Shown here: one piece after another, positions 1 through 12,433 of the stretch
Layout of the letters: every line of letters begins with the position of its first letter
How positions within the stretch are numbered: the first letter of the stretch is position 1
NCBI GenBank assembly: GCA_037126765.1
Contig: JBBCBC010000034.1
Span: forward strand, 17,296,691-17,360,690
Length of the DNA stretch: 64,000 bases
Reading direction: 5' to 3'
From: Stenogyne calaminthoides
Lineage: Eukaryota; Streptophyta; Magnoliopsida; Lamiales; Lamiaceae
Notes under the pieces: model-generated
The model's input: the letters and a program-made list of their open reading frames with translations, nothing else
The model's database searches: none
Told to the model about the DNA's origin: nothing
Position numbers and translations under genes: made by a program

Positions 1-1173
1 AACTTGTGCAACTGATCTCTATCATTCAAAATGTAACAAACACAACCAAACACATGAAAGTATTTAAAATTTGGTTTCTTGTTATTCAAAATCTCACAGG
101 GAGTACAATTACTACCAGAACGAATATAGACTCTATTCACAATGTGACAAGCAGTATTCAAAGTTTCTGCCAAGAATTTCTTAGAAAGACTTTTTGAGGT
201 TAGCATAATTCTTGCCATTTCTTGCAAAGTTTTATTCTTTCTTTCATCAATTCCATTTTGTTGAGGAGTTTTAGGTGAAGAAAACTCTTGCAAAATACCT
301 TTCTTTTCACAAAAATTAGTAAACAAACTGTTTTCAAATTCTCTTCCATGATCAGACCTTATCCTACTGATCTTTAAACATAAAACAGTTTTAAACCTTT
401 TGTAAAGAATTTTGAACTCAGAAAGGTATCTGATTTTTCTTTTAGGAAGATAACCCAAGTATATCTAGAAAAATCATCTACAAGAACATATGAATACCTC
501 TTTCCACCTAAACTTTCAGTTTCCATAGGACCCATTAGATCCATATGAATCAATTCACGACACCTGTTTATTGTACATGCTGACAACATTTGATGTGTTG
601 TCCTCACTTGCTTACCTTTCTGGCATGGTCCACAGATTTTTCCTTTTTCAAAATTAAGATTAGGTAAACCAACAGCAACACCTAGTCTATGTAATTTCTG
701 AATACTTCTGTAATTAGCATGACCAAGTTTTTGATGCCACAAGAAAATATCATCTGCTTTAGCACTTTTACAAGTATGATTTGTACCAATCAAATAGCAA
801 TTATCAGCAGATCTTTTGCCAGTCATTAAGCAATCATCATTTTTATCAAACACATAGCATGAATTCTTGTCAAACTTTACATGTAAATCATCATCACATA
901 ACTGACTAATACTAATCAGATTAGCAAGTAAACCTTTTACATGTAACACATTTGTCAACTTTGGAAAACCAGGAACATTCAATATTCCTTTTCCAACAAC
1001 TTTACCTTTTGAACCACTACCATATGTAACATGACCACCATTACATGGTGTATAATCAGATAAATAATTAAGTTGACCAGTCATGTGTCTAGAACAACCA
1101 CTATCAAATTACCAAGATCCAGGAACACATGTTTTCAAGGATGTGTACACAACATTACAAGACATATTCTTAT
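1..1173 (-). pseudogene. Copia A protease end, GAG-pre-integrase and integrase, broken
   Basis: The minus-strand reading shows the protease active-site region near 1085-1111, then GAG-pre-integrase (WHQKLGHANYRSIQKL, about 690-750) and the integrase zinc and core region (HMDLMGPM, about 540). An open stretch covers 374-1084. A frameshift near 374-420 ends it, and integrase coding resumes in another frame through 1-373, with a recognisable RSDHGREFEN block and a TPQQNG block. A TAA stop at 1109-1111 lies just before the protease DSG motif where the family normally has an aromatic residue. With these breaks the copy cannot make an intact polyprotein. Confidence 0.8.
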
Positions 1174-3015
1174 TGTTGGGATTATACTGGAAAATATGCT
1201 TTTACTTTGTATAATCAAAATTGAATTTCGGACTTATTTACTGAAATAAATTGTTTATCACTGATGCTTTAAATATCATCGAATGTTACATATGTTTATT
1301 GCATAACTGTTCATTAAATAGTACGTGTTACATTGTAGTTAATTTAGTGATACCAGATCACAGAAGATTAAATTAACAATCCCTTGTAACTAAAAGTACA
1401 CCATTCACGACCTAGATGGAAATTAACAATCCATCGTGAAAGGTTGAAGTGTAAGGCTCGGATTGGCTTGTCTTGACCAAGAGATTACACTAGTGCATGA
1501 CTGATGCACTGAATAGGACCTACAGGAGGACAAATTCTTCAGAACTGAACAAGGAAGAATTAGACCTCAGTGGTTCGTTATTTCTTAATCTTCGTTCCTT
1601 AAATAGGACCACGTGTGATTGGTAACTATTGGTTTGACTTATCATGGGTAGAGAATCAACGAGATTCAATACTTTTTATCTTGGGCAATATTATTGGTCA
1701 CATGCAATTGCTAAGATTTAATACGGAGAATCGTGTGCAAGTACGCTTGTTCGATTTGCCCCCTTGGGAGGGTCATAAGCTTTATCATACCAAATCTTGC
1801 AAGTGGAACTAGTTTTCGGTATGGATAATAATGTTGAACCGTTCCTTAACCAAGGACAAAAGATATTAATTAATGGAAAGCTATTTCAGTGGCTTGAATT
1901 AATTAATGGGCTAGATAATCTTAAACATGGGAAATAATAATTGGGAGCCATATTGACTGCAATATGGGTTAAGATGGATAGTGCAATATTAATTATGTAG
2001 TGGGATTAATTAATATTTATGGGCTTGAATAATATTGTGGCTCAATATTGATAATTCAAGATCCATTGGAAGGTCCAATCTTAATTCTCCTAAAGGCCCC
2101 CTAAGTAGCTCAACATAAAGTCCAATAACTGAAAAAGGTGTTTAAAAATAAAATAAATTTGTTGCCTATTTTTCTTGTATTTTTCGAAATAATATGGATA
2201 AAAGGGGAGAAAGATTTTCTTTGAATTTTGTTATGGAATGAAGATATGTATTCATGGAATACAAGATTATCTCATTAAATTCAAGAAATCTCCCACTTGG
2301 TTATTTATATAGCTTATTTCGAAAATTTTGAAATATAGAGGGCAAGAAAGATTTTCTTGATTTTCTTGAAAAGATATTATGGAAGATATGTATTTCTTGA
2401 AATACAAAAATATCTCATAAATTCAAGAAGATCCAAATCTTGGATTCTTGTTACTCCTATTTTTCGAAATATACTCCATAACAAAGAGTAGGTGGGATTT
2501 TGTGGAATATTATAATTATGGGAAAAAGAATATAGGAGATATATTCAAGATTTCTTGGAGATCAAGAAAAGATTTTCCCACATTGTTTTTGCCCCAAAAT
2601 TTCGACCACCACTACTCTATAAATAGGGGATGATTCTTTCATTCCCAAGTACAATTCCATGTGCTGGAAAAATTAGTAAATCCACAAAGGTGGTGCAACA
2701 AAATTTATTTTCCTTTTGTTAATTGTTCGCAAGCGTCCTACCACCGGATAGTCGAGCAAGGATTAAGGGAATACTTGGGAAGTTCTTTTGGTGTGTCTAA
2801 TCAACAAGACCATTGCCGTCCCAAGAGGTATGTTCACGTAAACTCGTAGAATTTCCGCATGCGTAGGATTTACGTGAATTGATTATATGCATGATTTGTT
2901 GTTGGATTATTATTTGAATTAATATAGGATTAATTCATGCTAGTAATAATTATAAGAATTAAATTTGTATTTAAATATTTATCCCGAATAGATCCGTGCA
3001 AATTATTCCCCAACA
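1174..3015 (+). repeat. Solo LTR of Angela-like Copia family C, inside Copia A
   Basis: This 1842-bp LTR begins TGTTGGGATTATACTGG and ends TTATTCCCCAACA. It is flanked on both sides by the 5-bp target duplication CTTAT (1169-1173 and 3016-3020). It matches the reverse complement of the LTRs of Copia C (34006-35841 and 41411-43248) in ends, length and internal sequence, so it is the same family in the opposite orientation. No internal region accompanies it: Copia A protease sequence lies on one side and gag on the other. The likely origin is LTR-LTR recombination after a full insertion. ORF-like stretches inside it are not real genes. Confidence 0.92.
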
Positions 3016-3020
3016 CTTAT

Positions 3021-4860
3021 GAGTCAACTTTTTAGTGTTGTTAACTTGCTTCATATGGTGTTCAATTTTATCAGGTAAAACACTTCCAGCTTTTAAATCT
3101 CTTCTTAACTTAGAACAATATGGACAAATATGACCTACTCCAGCACAATAAAAACAGACATACTCTTTAAACAAACCATCAGATTTCTTTTGTTTACCTT
3201 TCAAAGATTTAGGCAAAGAAGTTCCAGCTTTTACAAAAGAAATAGGTTCACAGGATAAAGGAGTATTTTCAGAAGTTTTCACAAAACCAAGTCCAGCATT
3301 ATCAGATCTACCAATCATTAATGCCTCATTCAATTCAGTAGTGCTTGCAGAAAACTTTTTAAAACTTAGAGTAGTGCACTTAAGTTCATCTTTTAAAGAA
3401 GAAATTTCCACATCTTTTCTAGTTAAAAGAACTTCAAGCTTCAAAAGATTTTCTTTTAAATCTGAATTTTCTAAAGATAAGGAACTCAATACCTGTTTTT
3501 GAGTTTCTAAATCAGTTTTAAACTTCAGATATTCAGAGTCACAATCAGCAGATTTTGATGTTTCAGCATTCAGAATAGTTCCAGCAAAACAGTTAATCTC
3601 AGAGTTATATTGACTGAATGTTGTTTCAGATGTTGTATGAACATCTGAATCTGCTTCAGACCAATAATCATCAAGATCATCATCAAACGTATCATCATAA
3701 ACTATTCTAGCAGACATAACACTTAGCTCACATTTACCAGAATCGGTTTCATCATCAGAATCATCACTTAAGGTAGCATTAAAGTTCATTTTCTTCCTAA
3801 GCATAGTATTAGCACATTCATTAGCATAATGACCATATCCAGAACATGCATCACATTTAACCTTTTTTCTGTACTCAGGATCATATTTGAACTTGTTATC
3901 CTTATTGAATTGTCTAGGTTGATTGAAACTGGAAGACTGACTTGGAACAAGCTTTTTATCAGATGGAGAAGAGTTTTGGTTAAACTTATCCTTTGATTGA
4001 AATTGACCATTTGGTCTTCTGAACTTTCCTTTTAGAAAAGATTTGAATTGCTTAGTGATAAGAGCAAATTGTTCTGAAACAATTTCATCACATAAATCAT
4101 AAATATCATCATCAGGATCAACTTCAGTGAAATATGGATGTTTACCAACATTATCAGAAGTTTCACCTCTAAAAGCAAGTACTTTCTTGTCTTTATCTTT
4201 CTCATGTTTATCATCCTCTAACATATTTGAGTTAATCTCATAAGTTTTCAAAATACTTATCAACTCATTTTGACTCAATAAATCAGTGTTCTTAGCCTCT
4301 TCTATTGCACATATTTTTGCATCAAATCGTTTAGGAACAGTTCTAAGAATTTTATCAACTAACCGAGTGTTGAAAATTGGATCACCAAGTGAGTGTGACT
4401 CATTAGCAATCTCACTTATTCTTTCATTGTATGATGAAATATTTTCATCATCTTTCATCTTTAAGTTTTCAAACTTGGTTCCCAACATTCTGAGTCTAGT
4501 TCTTCGAATACGTTCTAATCCTTCACAATGTTCCTGCAATATATCCCATGCATCCTTAGAAAAAACACAGTTAGATATCAGTTTAAACATAGAAACATCA
4601 GTAGCAGTAAAAATCGCATTGAGGGTTTTAGAATTGAAATTGGCCGATGTGCATTCATCATTGGACCAATCAACCTTCCTTTTGACTTGTGAATCACCAT
4701 CATTATCACCAACCGTCTTTGATGGATTCCAACCAGACAACACACTACGCCATGCTCTCTCATCTATAGACTTAATATACATGCGCATTTTAGGTTTCCA
4801 GTATGGGTAATTTGATCCATCCAAAATTTGAGGTTTTAAAGAAGAAGTCAGATAATCCAT
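3021..4860 (-). pseudogene. Copia A gag polyprotein, truncated by the solo LTR
   Basis: This long minus-strand frame starts at the ATG at 4858-4860 (MDYLTSSLKPQ). An in-frame ATG 24 bp upstream gives a less gag-like start. The N-terminal part has the Copia gag pattern (LDGSNYPYWKPKMRMYI, a UBN2/DUF4219-type region). Next comes a basic, Asn/Ser-rich stretch with a CCHC knuckle (CDACSGYGHYANEC), an acidic region, a predicted coiled coil around 3340-3550, and a second cluster (CFYCAGVGHICPYC). Gag normally forms the virus-like particle and binds RNA. The frame runs into the solo LTR at 3015 and gains a short foreign tail ending near 2971, so the join to protease is lost. Confidence 0.85.
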
Positions 4861-4912
4861 TACAAAAACACACTTTAAACACATGACCTTTAACTTTGTG
4901 TATCAAGTTTAT

Positions 4913-4925
4913 GGCTCTGGCGCCA
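4913..4925 (-). promoter_or_regulatory. Probable primer binding site of Copia A
   Basis: Read on the minus strand, TGGCGCCAGAGCC lies two bases inside the 5' LTR boundary. It resembles the initiator-Met tRNA site of Copia elements (TGGTATCAGAGC), with three central differences. The position is right; the exact primer tRNA is inference. Confidence 0.5.
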
Positions 4926-4927
4926 AC

Positions 4928-5688
4928 TGAAAGTGTGTGTGCGTGTATTTTCAGAGTGTTGTTGAAAATGTTGTGAAACATATAAAACAACATATGACAG
5001 CGAAAGTATAAAAACGCAGTGCAAAGGATTTTCCAGAATTGTGTATAGTCTATAATAAGACTATACGAACCTCATGGTTAAAAAAATCACTATAACAAGT
5101 AGTGAGATACACACGAACCTTTTACAAGATCCTAGAAGGTGTAGTGAAAAACCACACACCAAAAATCAATCTATTCGAACAAGTAACTAGTGATCTTATT
5201 CAACCTAAAACTTGATCTACTAAGACAAACACAATACTGATGGGAAATGTTGGGATACACTCGACCAGTACAAATAGGCATAGCATCGACCCTCACACTC
5301 CACTCACGGTTGTGTCTCGGATGATACTCTCTTAAGTTTGAAGTAGAGCAAATGAGATTTCACTTTAACTCAAAACTTGAATGTCGACCAATGCAGTCTA
5401 TTTATAGACATTTGGACCAACTGCATTGTCCTATCCATTTGATTTGGACAGCCTTGAAGATCTCTTCCACTATCTCCATGATCTTGGTGTAACCACCCAT
5501 GATCTTTCTATTCTTACTCCATTATTGCAACCGCTTGACAATATCCGAAATTGTCTTCAACCTGCAATGTAGGAAACATAGAAAAACATATCTAGTAAAC
5601 CGGAGTTAGTGTTAGGAGAAAGGACAAATTTAAGATGTTGTGCAGAATGTTGTCCAACACCTGGAACAACATCCGTGCAACATCAACA
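4928..5688 (-). repeat. 5' LTR of Copia A
   Basis: The LTR is bounded on the plus strand by TGAAAGTG at 4928, next to the primer site, and CATCAACA at 5688. In element orientation it therefore starts TGTTGATG and ends ACTTTCA, about 761 bp. The sequence from 5689 is recognisably the LTR of Copia B, which fixes the outer boundary. TCTCC at 5689-5693 would be one copy of the target duplication; the other copy lies off the window. Confidence 0.8.
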
Positions 5689-6911
5689 TCTCCTATATTC
5701 TTTTCTCCTTAATTAAATTTTTCCAAAAAAAATCTTATTCCCCTTTTATCCCAAATTTTTGAAAATTACAAGGAAGAAGGAGTCAAAATTTGACTTCTTG
5801 AATTTATGGGATAATTATGTATTCCAAGAATACTTATCTCTTTCCATAAAATATTTTCAAGAAAATCAAGAAAATCTTTCTCTTCCTTATTCCTACAAAA
5901 TTTGAAAATTACAAAAATATTAGGCAATAATATTTTCTTCTCTCTTTCTTTAATTGGACTTTATTTTGGGCTATTTGAGGGGCCTTTAGGAGAATTAAGA
6001 TTGGACCTCTAATGGACTATGAAGCTATAATATTGGGCCAAATATTATTCAAAGTTCATTAATATTAATTTATTCCACTATAAAATTAATATTGAACTAT
6101 CCATCTTAACCCATATTACGACTTTACTATAATATGGCTCCCGGTCATTATTTTCCGTGTTTAAGATTATTTTAGTCCATTAATTAAGTAAGCCACTGAA
6201 CAAGCTTTATATTAATTAATATCTTTATCCTTGGAGTAAAGACAGTTCAACAGTATTATCCATACCGGAAATAAATTTCCACTTGCAAGATTTGGTATGA
6301 TAAAGGTTCTAAGCCCACCAAGGGGACAAATCAAACAAGACGTACTTGCACACGATTCTCCATATTAAATGTCAGCAATCGTCATGTAATTAATAATATT
6401 GCCCAAGATATAAGGTATCGAATCGCAATGACTCTCTTCCTATCATAAGTCAAAGCAATAGTTATTAATTTCACACGATCCTATTTAAGGGACGGAGATT
6501 AAGAAATAACACACCACTGAAGTCTAATTCTTGTATATTCAGTACCGAAGAATTTATCCTCATGTAGGTCCTATTCAGCGCATCCAAATGCACTAGTATA
6601 ATCTCTTGGTCAAGACAAGTCAATCTGAGCCTTATACATCAACCTTTCATGATGGTCTGTTCATTTCCATCTAGGTTGTGATTTTGTACTTAATTACGAG
6701 GAGCTGTTAATTTGATCTTCTGTGATCTGGTATCACCAAATTAACTACAACGTAATATGTACTGACTTATTGAACGGGTTTGCAATAAATATATATAACA
6801 TTCATTCATATTTAATAGGAACAGTGATTGATAATTTATTTCAGTAAATAAATAAGAAAATTCAGTTTGGTTATACAAAGTAAAAGCACAATTTTCAGTA
6901 TAACCCCAACA
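5689..6911 (-). repeat. 3' LTR of Copia B, partial
   Basis: This stretch is close to 12924-14145 base for base and ends at the same CCCCAACA boundary. The first roughly 490 bases (equivalent to 12436-12923) are absent because Copia A is inserted there; they should lie left of this window. Confidence 0.88.
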
Positions 6912-6922
6912 ATCTCCCACTT
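6912..6922 (-). promoter_or_regulatory. Polypurine tract of Copia B
   Basis: Read on the minus strand, AAGTGGGAGAT directly abuts the 3' LTR start TGTTGGGG. This is the expected plus-strand priming tract for plant Copia elements. The same motif recurs at 7010-7020, next to a repeat of the neighbouring sequence. Confidence 0.7.
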
Positions 6923-7022
6923 ATACTCAAAGTCTGCTTTTAAGTATACTACAACATATCTCGTGTTCTATGTGACATCTAATGTCACCCTACACGAACC
7001 TAATAATTTCTCCCACTTATAC

Positions 7023-9133
7023 TCAAAGCAGATTAACAACGTTCTTGACACTCATTCCTTCCACATGTCTCTCGAATGTACTCTGAGGCAGACTCTTTGT
7101 GAATGGATCTACTAGGTTATCTTCCGATGCAATCTTTGCCACCTCAATGTCTCCTCTCTTAACGATTTCTCGTATAAGGTGATATTTTCTTTCAATGTGT
7201 TTGATGGCCTTGTGTGCTCTCGGTTCCCTCGAATTTGCAACTTCTCCGGCATTATCACAGTAGACCGTGATTGTGCTGGGCAAATCCGGGACAACGTCCA
7301 AGTCCACTAGGAAGTTCTTGAGCCAAACTGCTTCCTTCGCTGCTTCACAAACAGCTAGGTATTCAGCTTCCATGGTAGAATCGGCGATGTCTTTCTGCTT
7401 TATGCTTCTCCATGTCATGGCTCCTCCCCCTTGCAAAACACACTACCCGAGATAGACTTTCTGGAGTCAACGTCTGATTGGAAATCTGAGTCCGTGTAAC
7501 CGATGGGGATTAGACTGTCTGACTGGTAAACTAACATTTTGTCCCGTGTCCTCTTCAGATACTTTAGAATGTTCTTTACCGCAGACCAATGCACTTTCCC
7601 AGGGTTGCTTTGATATCTAGCTACTATGCCTACGACAAAGTAGATATCCGGTCTCGTGCACAGCATTGCGTACATGAGGCTTCCCACAACCGAAGCATAA
7701 GGGATGTCTTTCATGTCATCTATCTGATTCTGTGTTTTGGGACACATTTCTTTGGATAGATGGATTCCATATCTGTAGGGCACAAAGCCTTTCATGGAAT
7801 CTTGCATGTTGAAGCGTTTCAAAACAGTGTCTATGTATGAGGCTTACGAAAGCCCGATCATCATTTTCTTGCGATCTCGAGTGATCTTGATCCCTAGGAT
7901 GTGACCGACTTTCCCTAGATCCTTCATATCAAACTGTTTTGATAGCCATGCACTTACGTCCGATAACACCTTTACATCGTTTCAGATGAGCAGTATGTCG
8001 TTAACGTATAGTACCAAAAATACCAATGCAGTCCCGTCACGCTTTTTGTAAACACAACTTTCAAAGTTATTTTGATCAAAATCGTAGGATTTTATAAATT
8101 GATCAAAACACTGATTCCATGCACGGGATGCTTGCTTCAGCCCATAAATGGACTTCTTAAGCTTACAAACCAGATTCTCTTGAACTTTTTCAATGAAGCC
8201 TTCGGGTTGTTGCATATAGATTTCTTCGTCAAGATTTCCATTGAGGAAAGCTGTCTTGACGTCCATTTGCCAGATCTCAAAGTCTAAATGCGCAGCAATC
8301 TACAAGAGAATGCGGGTGGACTTGAGCATGGCTACTGGCGAAAAGGTTTCCTCATAGTCTATCCCTTCTTTCTGAGTGTACCCTTTCGCCACTAGTCTTG
8401 CTTTAAAGGTTTCAACCTTTCCTTCCGGTCCCCTTTTTCTCTTGTATACCCACTTGCATCCAATGGGTTTTACCCCATTAAGTGGTTCGACTAGCTCCCA
8501 CACTTTATTGTGATCCATTGAACCCATTTCGGCTTCCATTGCTGTTTGCCAAGAGTTTGCATCTTTGTCTTGGATCGCCTCATTGTAGGACCAGGGATCT
8601 GATTCTTCGCCTGAGATCAAGTCCGAAGACTCTCCAATCCCTAAGAATCGCTCGGGTTGTCGGAAAACCCTCCCACTACGACGAGGTTCCGATTGTGAAG
8701 GGGTGACGTTTGGTATATCATTTTGTACAGTTGGCAATGGAGTTGGCCCCTTAAGTTCTTCCAAGGTAATTTCACTTCTAGGCTTCTTATCGTTCATATA
8801 GTCTTCTTCCAAAAATCTAAAGTGCGTACTGATTACGACATTTTGATCTTCGGGACCATAGAACATGCATCCTTTCGTCCCGTCCGGATACCCAATGAAC
8901 AACCTTAATTCTGAACGTGCATCCAACTTACCAGCTTTCTTGTCCAACACGTATGCCGGACACCCCCAGATCCTGATGTGTCCATAGCTAGGCTTGCGCC
9001 CTGTCCACAATTCTCTCAGGGTTTTAGGAACTGATTTGGATGGCACTAAGTTTAGAATATAAGCCGTTGTTTCCAAAGCGCAACCCCAGAACGATTTTGG
9101 TAAATCTGCATAACTCATCATTGATCTTACCAT
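7023..9133 (-). pseudogene. Copia B integrase end, reverse transcriptase and RNase H, broken
   Basis: Four minus-strand blocks in different frames make up the second half of pol. 8300-9133 holds the integrase C-terminus and RT start (WVYKRKRGPEGKVETFKARLV, then EETFSPVAMLKS). 7982-8266 holds the RT core (MDVKTAFLNG, SIYGLKQASRAWN, LYVNDIL). 7415-7822 holds the RT thumb and connection (SLMYAMLCTRPDIYF, KYLKRT). 7023-7436 holds RNase H (MEAEYLAVCEAAKEAVWL, VYCDNAG). The catalytic YVDD box reads YVND (AAC at 8000-8002), followed at once by a TGA stop at 7982-7984, so this copy lost RT activity. Copia C keeps YVDD. Confidence 0.85.
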
Positions 9134-9154
9134 TTCTAGAAGCGTTCTATTTCT

Positions 9155-10957
9155 TCATTCTTCAACCCCATTTTGTTGAGGGGTACCGGGTGCAGTCAAC
9201 TGGGATGCAATCCACTCTTCCGACAGGTAGTTCAAGAATTCATCACTGAGGTATTCGTCTCCACGATCAGATCGTAGAAACTTGATAGTCTTTTCCTTAT
9301 GATTCTCTGGTTGAGCCTTAAATTCTTTGAATTTATCAAAGGTCTCAGATTTATGCTTCATTAGGAAAATGTATCTGTAGCGTGAGTAATAATCGATAAA
9401 CATAACAAAATACTCGTAGCCACCTCTAGCTTTGATTTGCATTGGACCACACACGTCGGTGTGAACGATTTCTAACACTTCCTTAGCTCTAAGCCCATTG
9501 GCTCCAAATGCCCTCTTGGTCATTTTACCCTCCAAGCACGATTCGCAAGTTGGAAATGGTTCAATCTGGAGAGACCCCAATGAACCATCTTGAACCAACC
9601 TTTGAATCCTTTTTGGGTTAATATGACCTAATCTTAGGTTCCAAAGAAGTGTTTTGTTCACGTCAGTCGAATGCTTTCTTTTACATGAAATAGTAGATGT
9701 GTTATACGATGCATTTTGTGAGTGGTGTGCACAGTTAATAATATAGATATTGTTCCGTAAAATTCCACGACAGATAATCACATCGTTACGAAAAACAGTA
9801 ACATGCTTATTAAAACGAACATAATATCCATCGACAAATAGTTTAGAAACTAAAACAAGGTTTTTCCGAAAAACAGGAACATAAAGAACATCTCTCAAAA
9901 TTAAAAACGGGTCTTCAAAAGACAGGTGCACGTCTCCCACTGCTTCAGCTGCCACTCTCGTAGCATCGCCTAGCGTGATGAGGATCTCACTTCCACTAAG
10001 TTGCCGGGTCCACTTGAACCCCTGTAATGTGAAACAAACATGATCAGTGGATCCCGTATCCACTACCCACGAATGGGCAGCATACTCCGCCAAACAAGTT
10101 TCAACAACTAGTGAGTGAGAATTACCTTTCTTTTCATTCCTTCTGGGATTGGGACAGGCTGACCTCCAATGTCCTTCTTCACCGCACTTGAAACATTTTC
10201 CCTTTGGTTTCTTTTGGACCTTTAGCCAACTGGCCTTCTTACCCTTTTTCTTAGTGGCTTTTCCTTGGATCGGACCATTCATCTTCTCAACGATCTTACA
10301 CACCATTGGTCTAGATCTTGAGAGAAGTTTCTTAGTCACCAAAGCTTCGCCTTCTTGTCCCAAGTGTTTCTCTATCGTCTCCAAGATTTCTTGCAGAGTA
10401 TCCGTGGTAAACATGTGATCACTCATCACAAAACAACAGTAGAACTCATTAAAGCACCTTGGAAGAGTTAAGAACAAGAATTCGATTTGAGCCTCATCAC
10501 AGTACCGAGTACCGAGGTAAGCAAGTTTTTTAAAATGGCATCTGATCTTGAGAATGTGATCCCTTACGGGCGTTCCCTCGATCATTTTCAGCTTTTCCAC
10601 ACCATTTTGATGAAACTCTTTGGCCATATTGCTCTCTGACGAAAACATCTCCTCAAGACTTTGTACAATTTTCGCAGCCGAATCAACCCCCTCATGAATG
10701 AGTCTCAAATCATCAGACAGTGAAGTCAAGATTACGAGTTTCATTGATTTGTTTGCTTGCTCCCAGATTTTGTACAAACATCTTTCTGAACTTGATGACC
10801 TTTCAGTTGGTTTTTCAAGTTTTTGCCCACCAAGAACCCAATGATGTTTTTGTGCAGTGAGGACAAAAGACATATTATGTTTCCAAATGACATAGTTTTC
10901 ACCAGTGAGATGGTGTTCTTTGAACATATATTTTAGTGAAATAAAAGGTTGCGACAT
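9155..10957 (-). pseudogene. Copia B gag-protease-integrase
   Basis: This is the longest open frame in the window apart from Copia A gag, starting at the ATG at 10955-10957 (MSQPFISLKYMF). In order it shows a gag region (LTGENYVIWKHNM), one CCHC zinc knuckle (CFKCGEEGHWRSAC, about 10150-10190), protease (VVDTGSTDHVC, about 10030-10065), GAG-pre-integrase (LRLGHINPKRIQRLV), integrase zinc region (CESCLEGK) and integrase core (HTDVCGPM, RSDRGDEY, TPQQNG). The product would process particle proteins and insert cDNA. The frame stops at the end of the integrase core, next to a frameshift into the RT half, so it is a broken polyprotein. Upstream in-frame residues before the ATG are unlikely to be translated. 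Confidence 0.87.
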
Positions 10958-11625
10958 GATGATACTGAAAATAAACATACATCTTGTGTTAATATCCAGA
11001 TCAACACAAAGAAAATCACATAATTCGATCACATGATTCTTATTAAAATCTCAAAAAAAAATGAACATGCATCAGCCAACATCTCAAAACAGATTTAAAT
11101 GAGCCTCGTGGGATGGTCATCATTTAAATCACATTCAAGCAGGTTACAAACAAGAACAGTTACAAACCTTTAATTTCAAAAATTAATAGTCGGCTCCCAC
11201 TTGACCAATATAAAATTAACAAAGACTTCGGTGAAGTATATGCATATCAATTTTATACCTAAATAATAACCATGATTAAATACAGAATTACTACTTAGTT
11301 TTGATCGAGCCTCGTGGGAGGGTCATCGTCGCCACTAATAATAATTCACAATCATCCTTTTGAGAATTTATTCATGTGAAAGCTATCTTTTGACCGTCCC
11401 GTAGGGGAATTTCTCCAAAAGATTTCACAAATAAATAAATCATGGAGGTCAAAATTAATTCGATTCAAAATCAAATTAATTATTAAAACATACTTAGTAA
11501 TTTTTGAATTTGAGATTTTTCGTTGAGCAATTCTCATGCAAACACATTTAAACAAATTAAATAAAGCATAAGAAAAAAACAACAATAAATCAAGCAAATC
11601 AGAAAATAAACACATTGGGCACATA

Positions 11626-11826
11626 TTATCCAACTGTCATGGTTTGATTTTCCTTGGCATGATCTTGAAGAAACACCTTCTTGAATTTCTCCCACTCGTT
11701 TGTCTCGAAATGAATTCCGTCTCGGAACGCCACGCCAAGAAGCTCGCAGCCGGGATGCACGCCCGCATCCAGCCGGCCACTTGCCGCTTGGAAGAAGGTG
11801 CAGGGCGCCAGCCTAGCGTCGCCCAT
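11626..11826 (-). CDS. Small ORF in the Copia B leader, similar to one in Copia C
   Basis: This 66-codon minus-strand ORF lies in the untranslated leader of Copia B, upstream of gag and in the same direction. Its second half (ELLGVAF..., HFETNEWEKFKKVFLQDHA, ending NQTMTVG) matches the minus-strand ORF at 40524-40706 in Copia C (LLGVAF..., FFETIEWEKFKTTFLQNQA, ending NQTMTIG), including the stop position. The N-terminal halves differ. No known domain is recognised. It may be a translated upstream ORF, or conserved RNA sequence that happens to be open. Confidence 0.35.
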   Translation of the reverse strand: MGDARLAPCTFFQAASGRLDAGVHPGCELLGVAFRDGIHFETNEWEKFKKVFLQDHAKENQTMTVG

Positions 11827-12421
11827 GGTTGCTCTCGACAGCTCTCGGTAGGCGACGTCTGGGCGGCTTGTGTCTTGGCCTTCGTCTTGTATGCGTCTAC
11901 CGTCGCATTACCTTTGCCTCCTCACGCTTCGAACCTCCGCACTGGTGTACGCATCGTCCTCGTCGTGTCCGCACGCGTCGTGGGCCGATCCCGCCCGTCG
12001 TCGTGCGCCAAGCCCGTGTGACCAGCGACGTCCGCGTCGCGCGCGTACCTCCCTTGGCACGTTTTGCGCGACGCATGTCGCCACGTACGGTTTCGGATCC
12101 GTTTTAACTCCTCGTCTCCGTCTTTGTCTTCGATCAGGTTACAATTTATTTAACAAAAAATAAATACACCTTAAATCTAGACTAGTATATTACACTGATT
12201 AAATCAAATAGCCTAATCTACTCGTGGATTTTCTCACGAGAAAAACAAATCCGAACGAGTCGAATTAAAACCATTCATTCATACGCAGGAAAATTAAACA
12301 CATTAAATACCATGACAATTGGATACCTGCAAAACATGTCTAGCAATTCTACAATCCAATTTTCAATTTAATGTCCAACATAATTTAAATAACAATTTAA
12401 AAGTCAGAGCTCGAAGCCAGA

Positions 12422-12433
12422 GCTCTGATACCA
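12422..12433 (-). promoter_or_regulatory. Primer binding site of Copia B (initiator Met tRNA)
   Basis: The minus strand reads TGGTATCAGAGC two bases from the LTR end, a perfect match to the usual plant Copia initiator-Met tRNA primer site. Confidence 0.88.

Larger units (their letters stand above)
1..5688 (-). mobile_element. SIRE-like Ty1/Copia retrotransposon A, partial, cut by window edge
   Basis: This Copia element runs on the minus strand, so its 5' LTR is at the right (4928-5688), then gag, protease, and integrase running off the window at base 1. Reverse transcriptase, RNase H and the 3' LTR are not in the window. The long gag with two zinc-knuckle-like clusters and the protease motif DSGCSRH followed by MTG resemble the plant SIRE/Maximus lineage; that assignment is from family knowledge. 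A solo LTR (1174-3015) splits the coding region. The element sits inside the left LTR of Copia B, because the sequence from 5689 onward matches B's right LTR from 12924. It is a decayed copy. Confidence 0.85.

Noticed and set aside
1615..2849. Several short plus-strand ORFs inside the solo LTR
   Set aside because: They recur in the same form in all family C LTRs, which are non-coding; for example the 62-codon ORF at 2661-2849 has minus-strand twins at 34171 and 41576.
4286..4810. 174-codon plus-strand ORF opposite Copia A gag
   Set aside because: It is the mirror of a well supported gag frame with its motifs on the minus strand; no domain of its own.
11644..12163. Overlapping plus-strand ORFs of 92-125 codons in the GC-rich Copia B leader
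   Set aside because: They are antisense to the element, lie in a high-GC block where stops are rare, and show no domain or conserved start. The corresponding block in Copia C gives different proteins.
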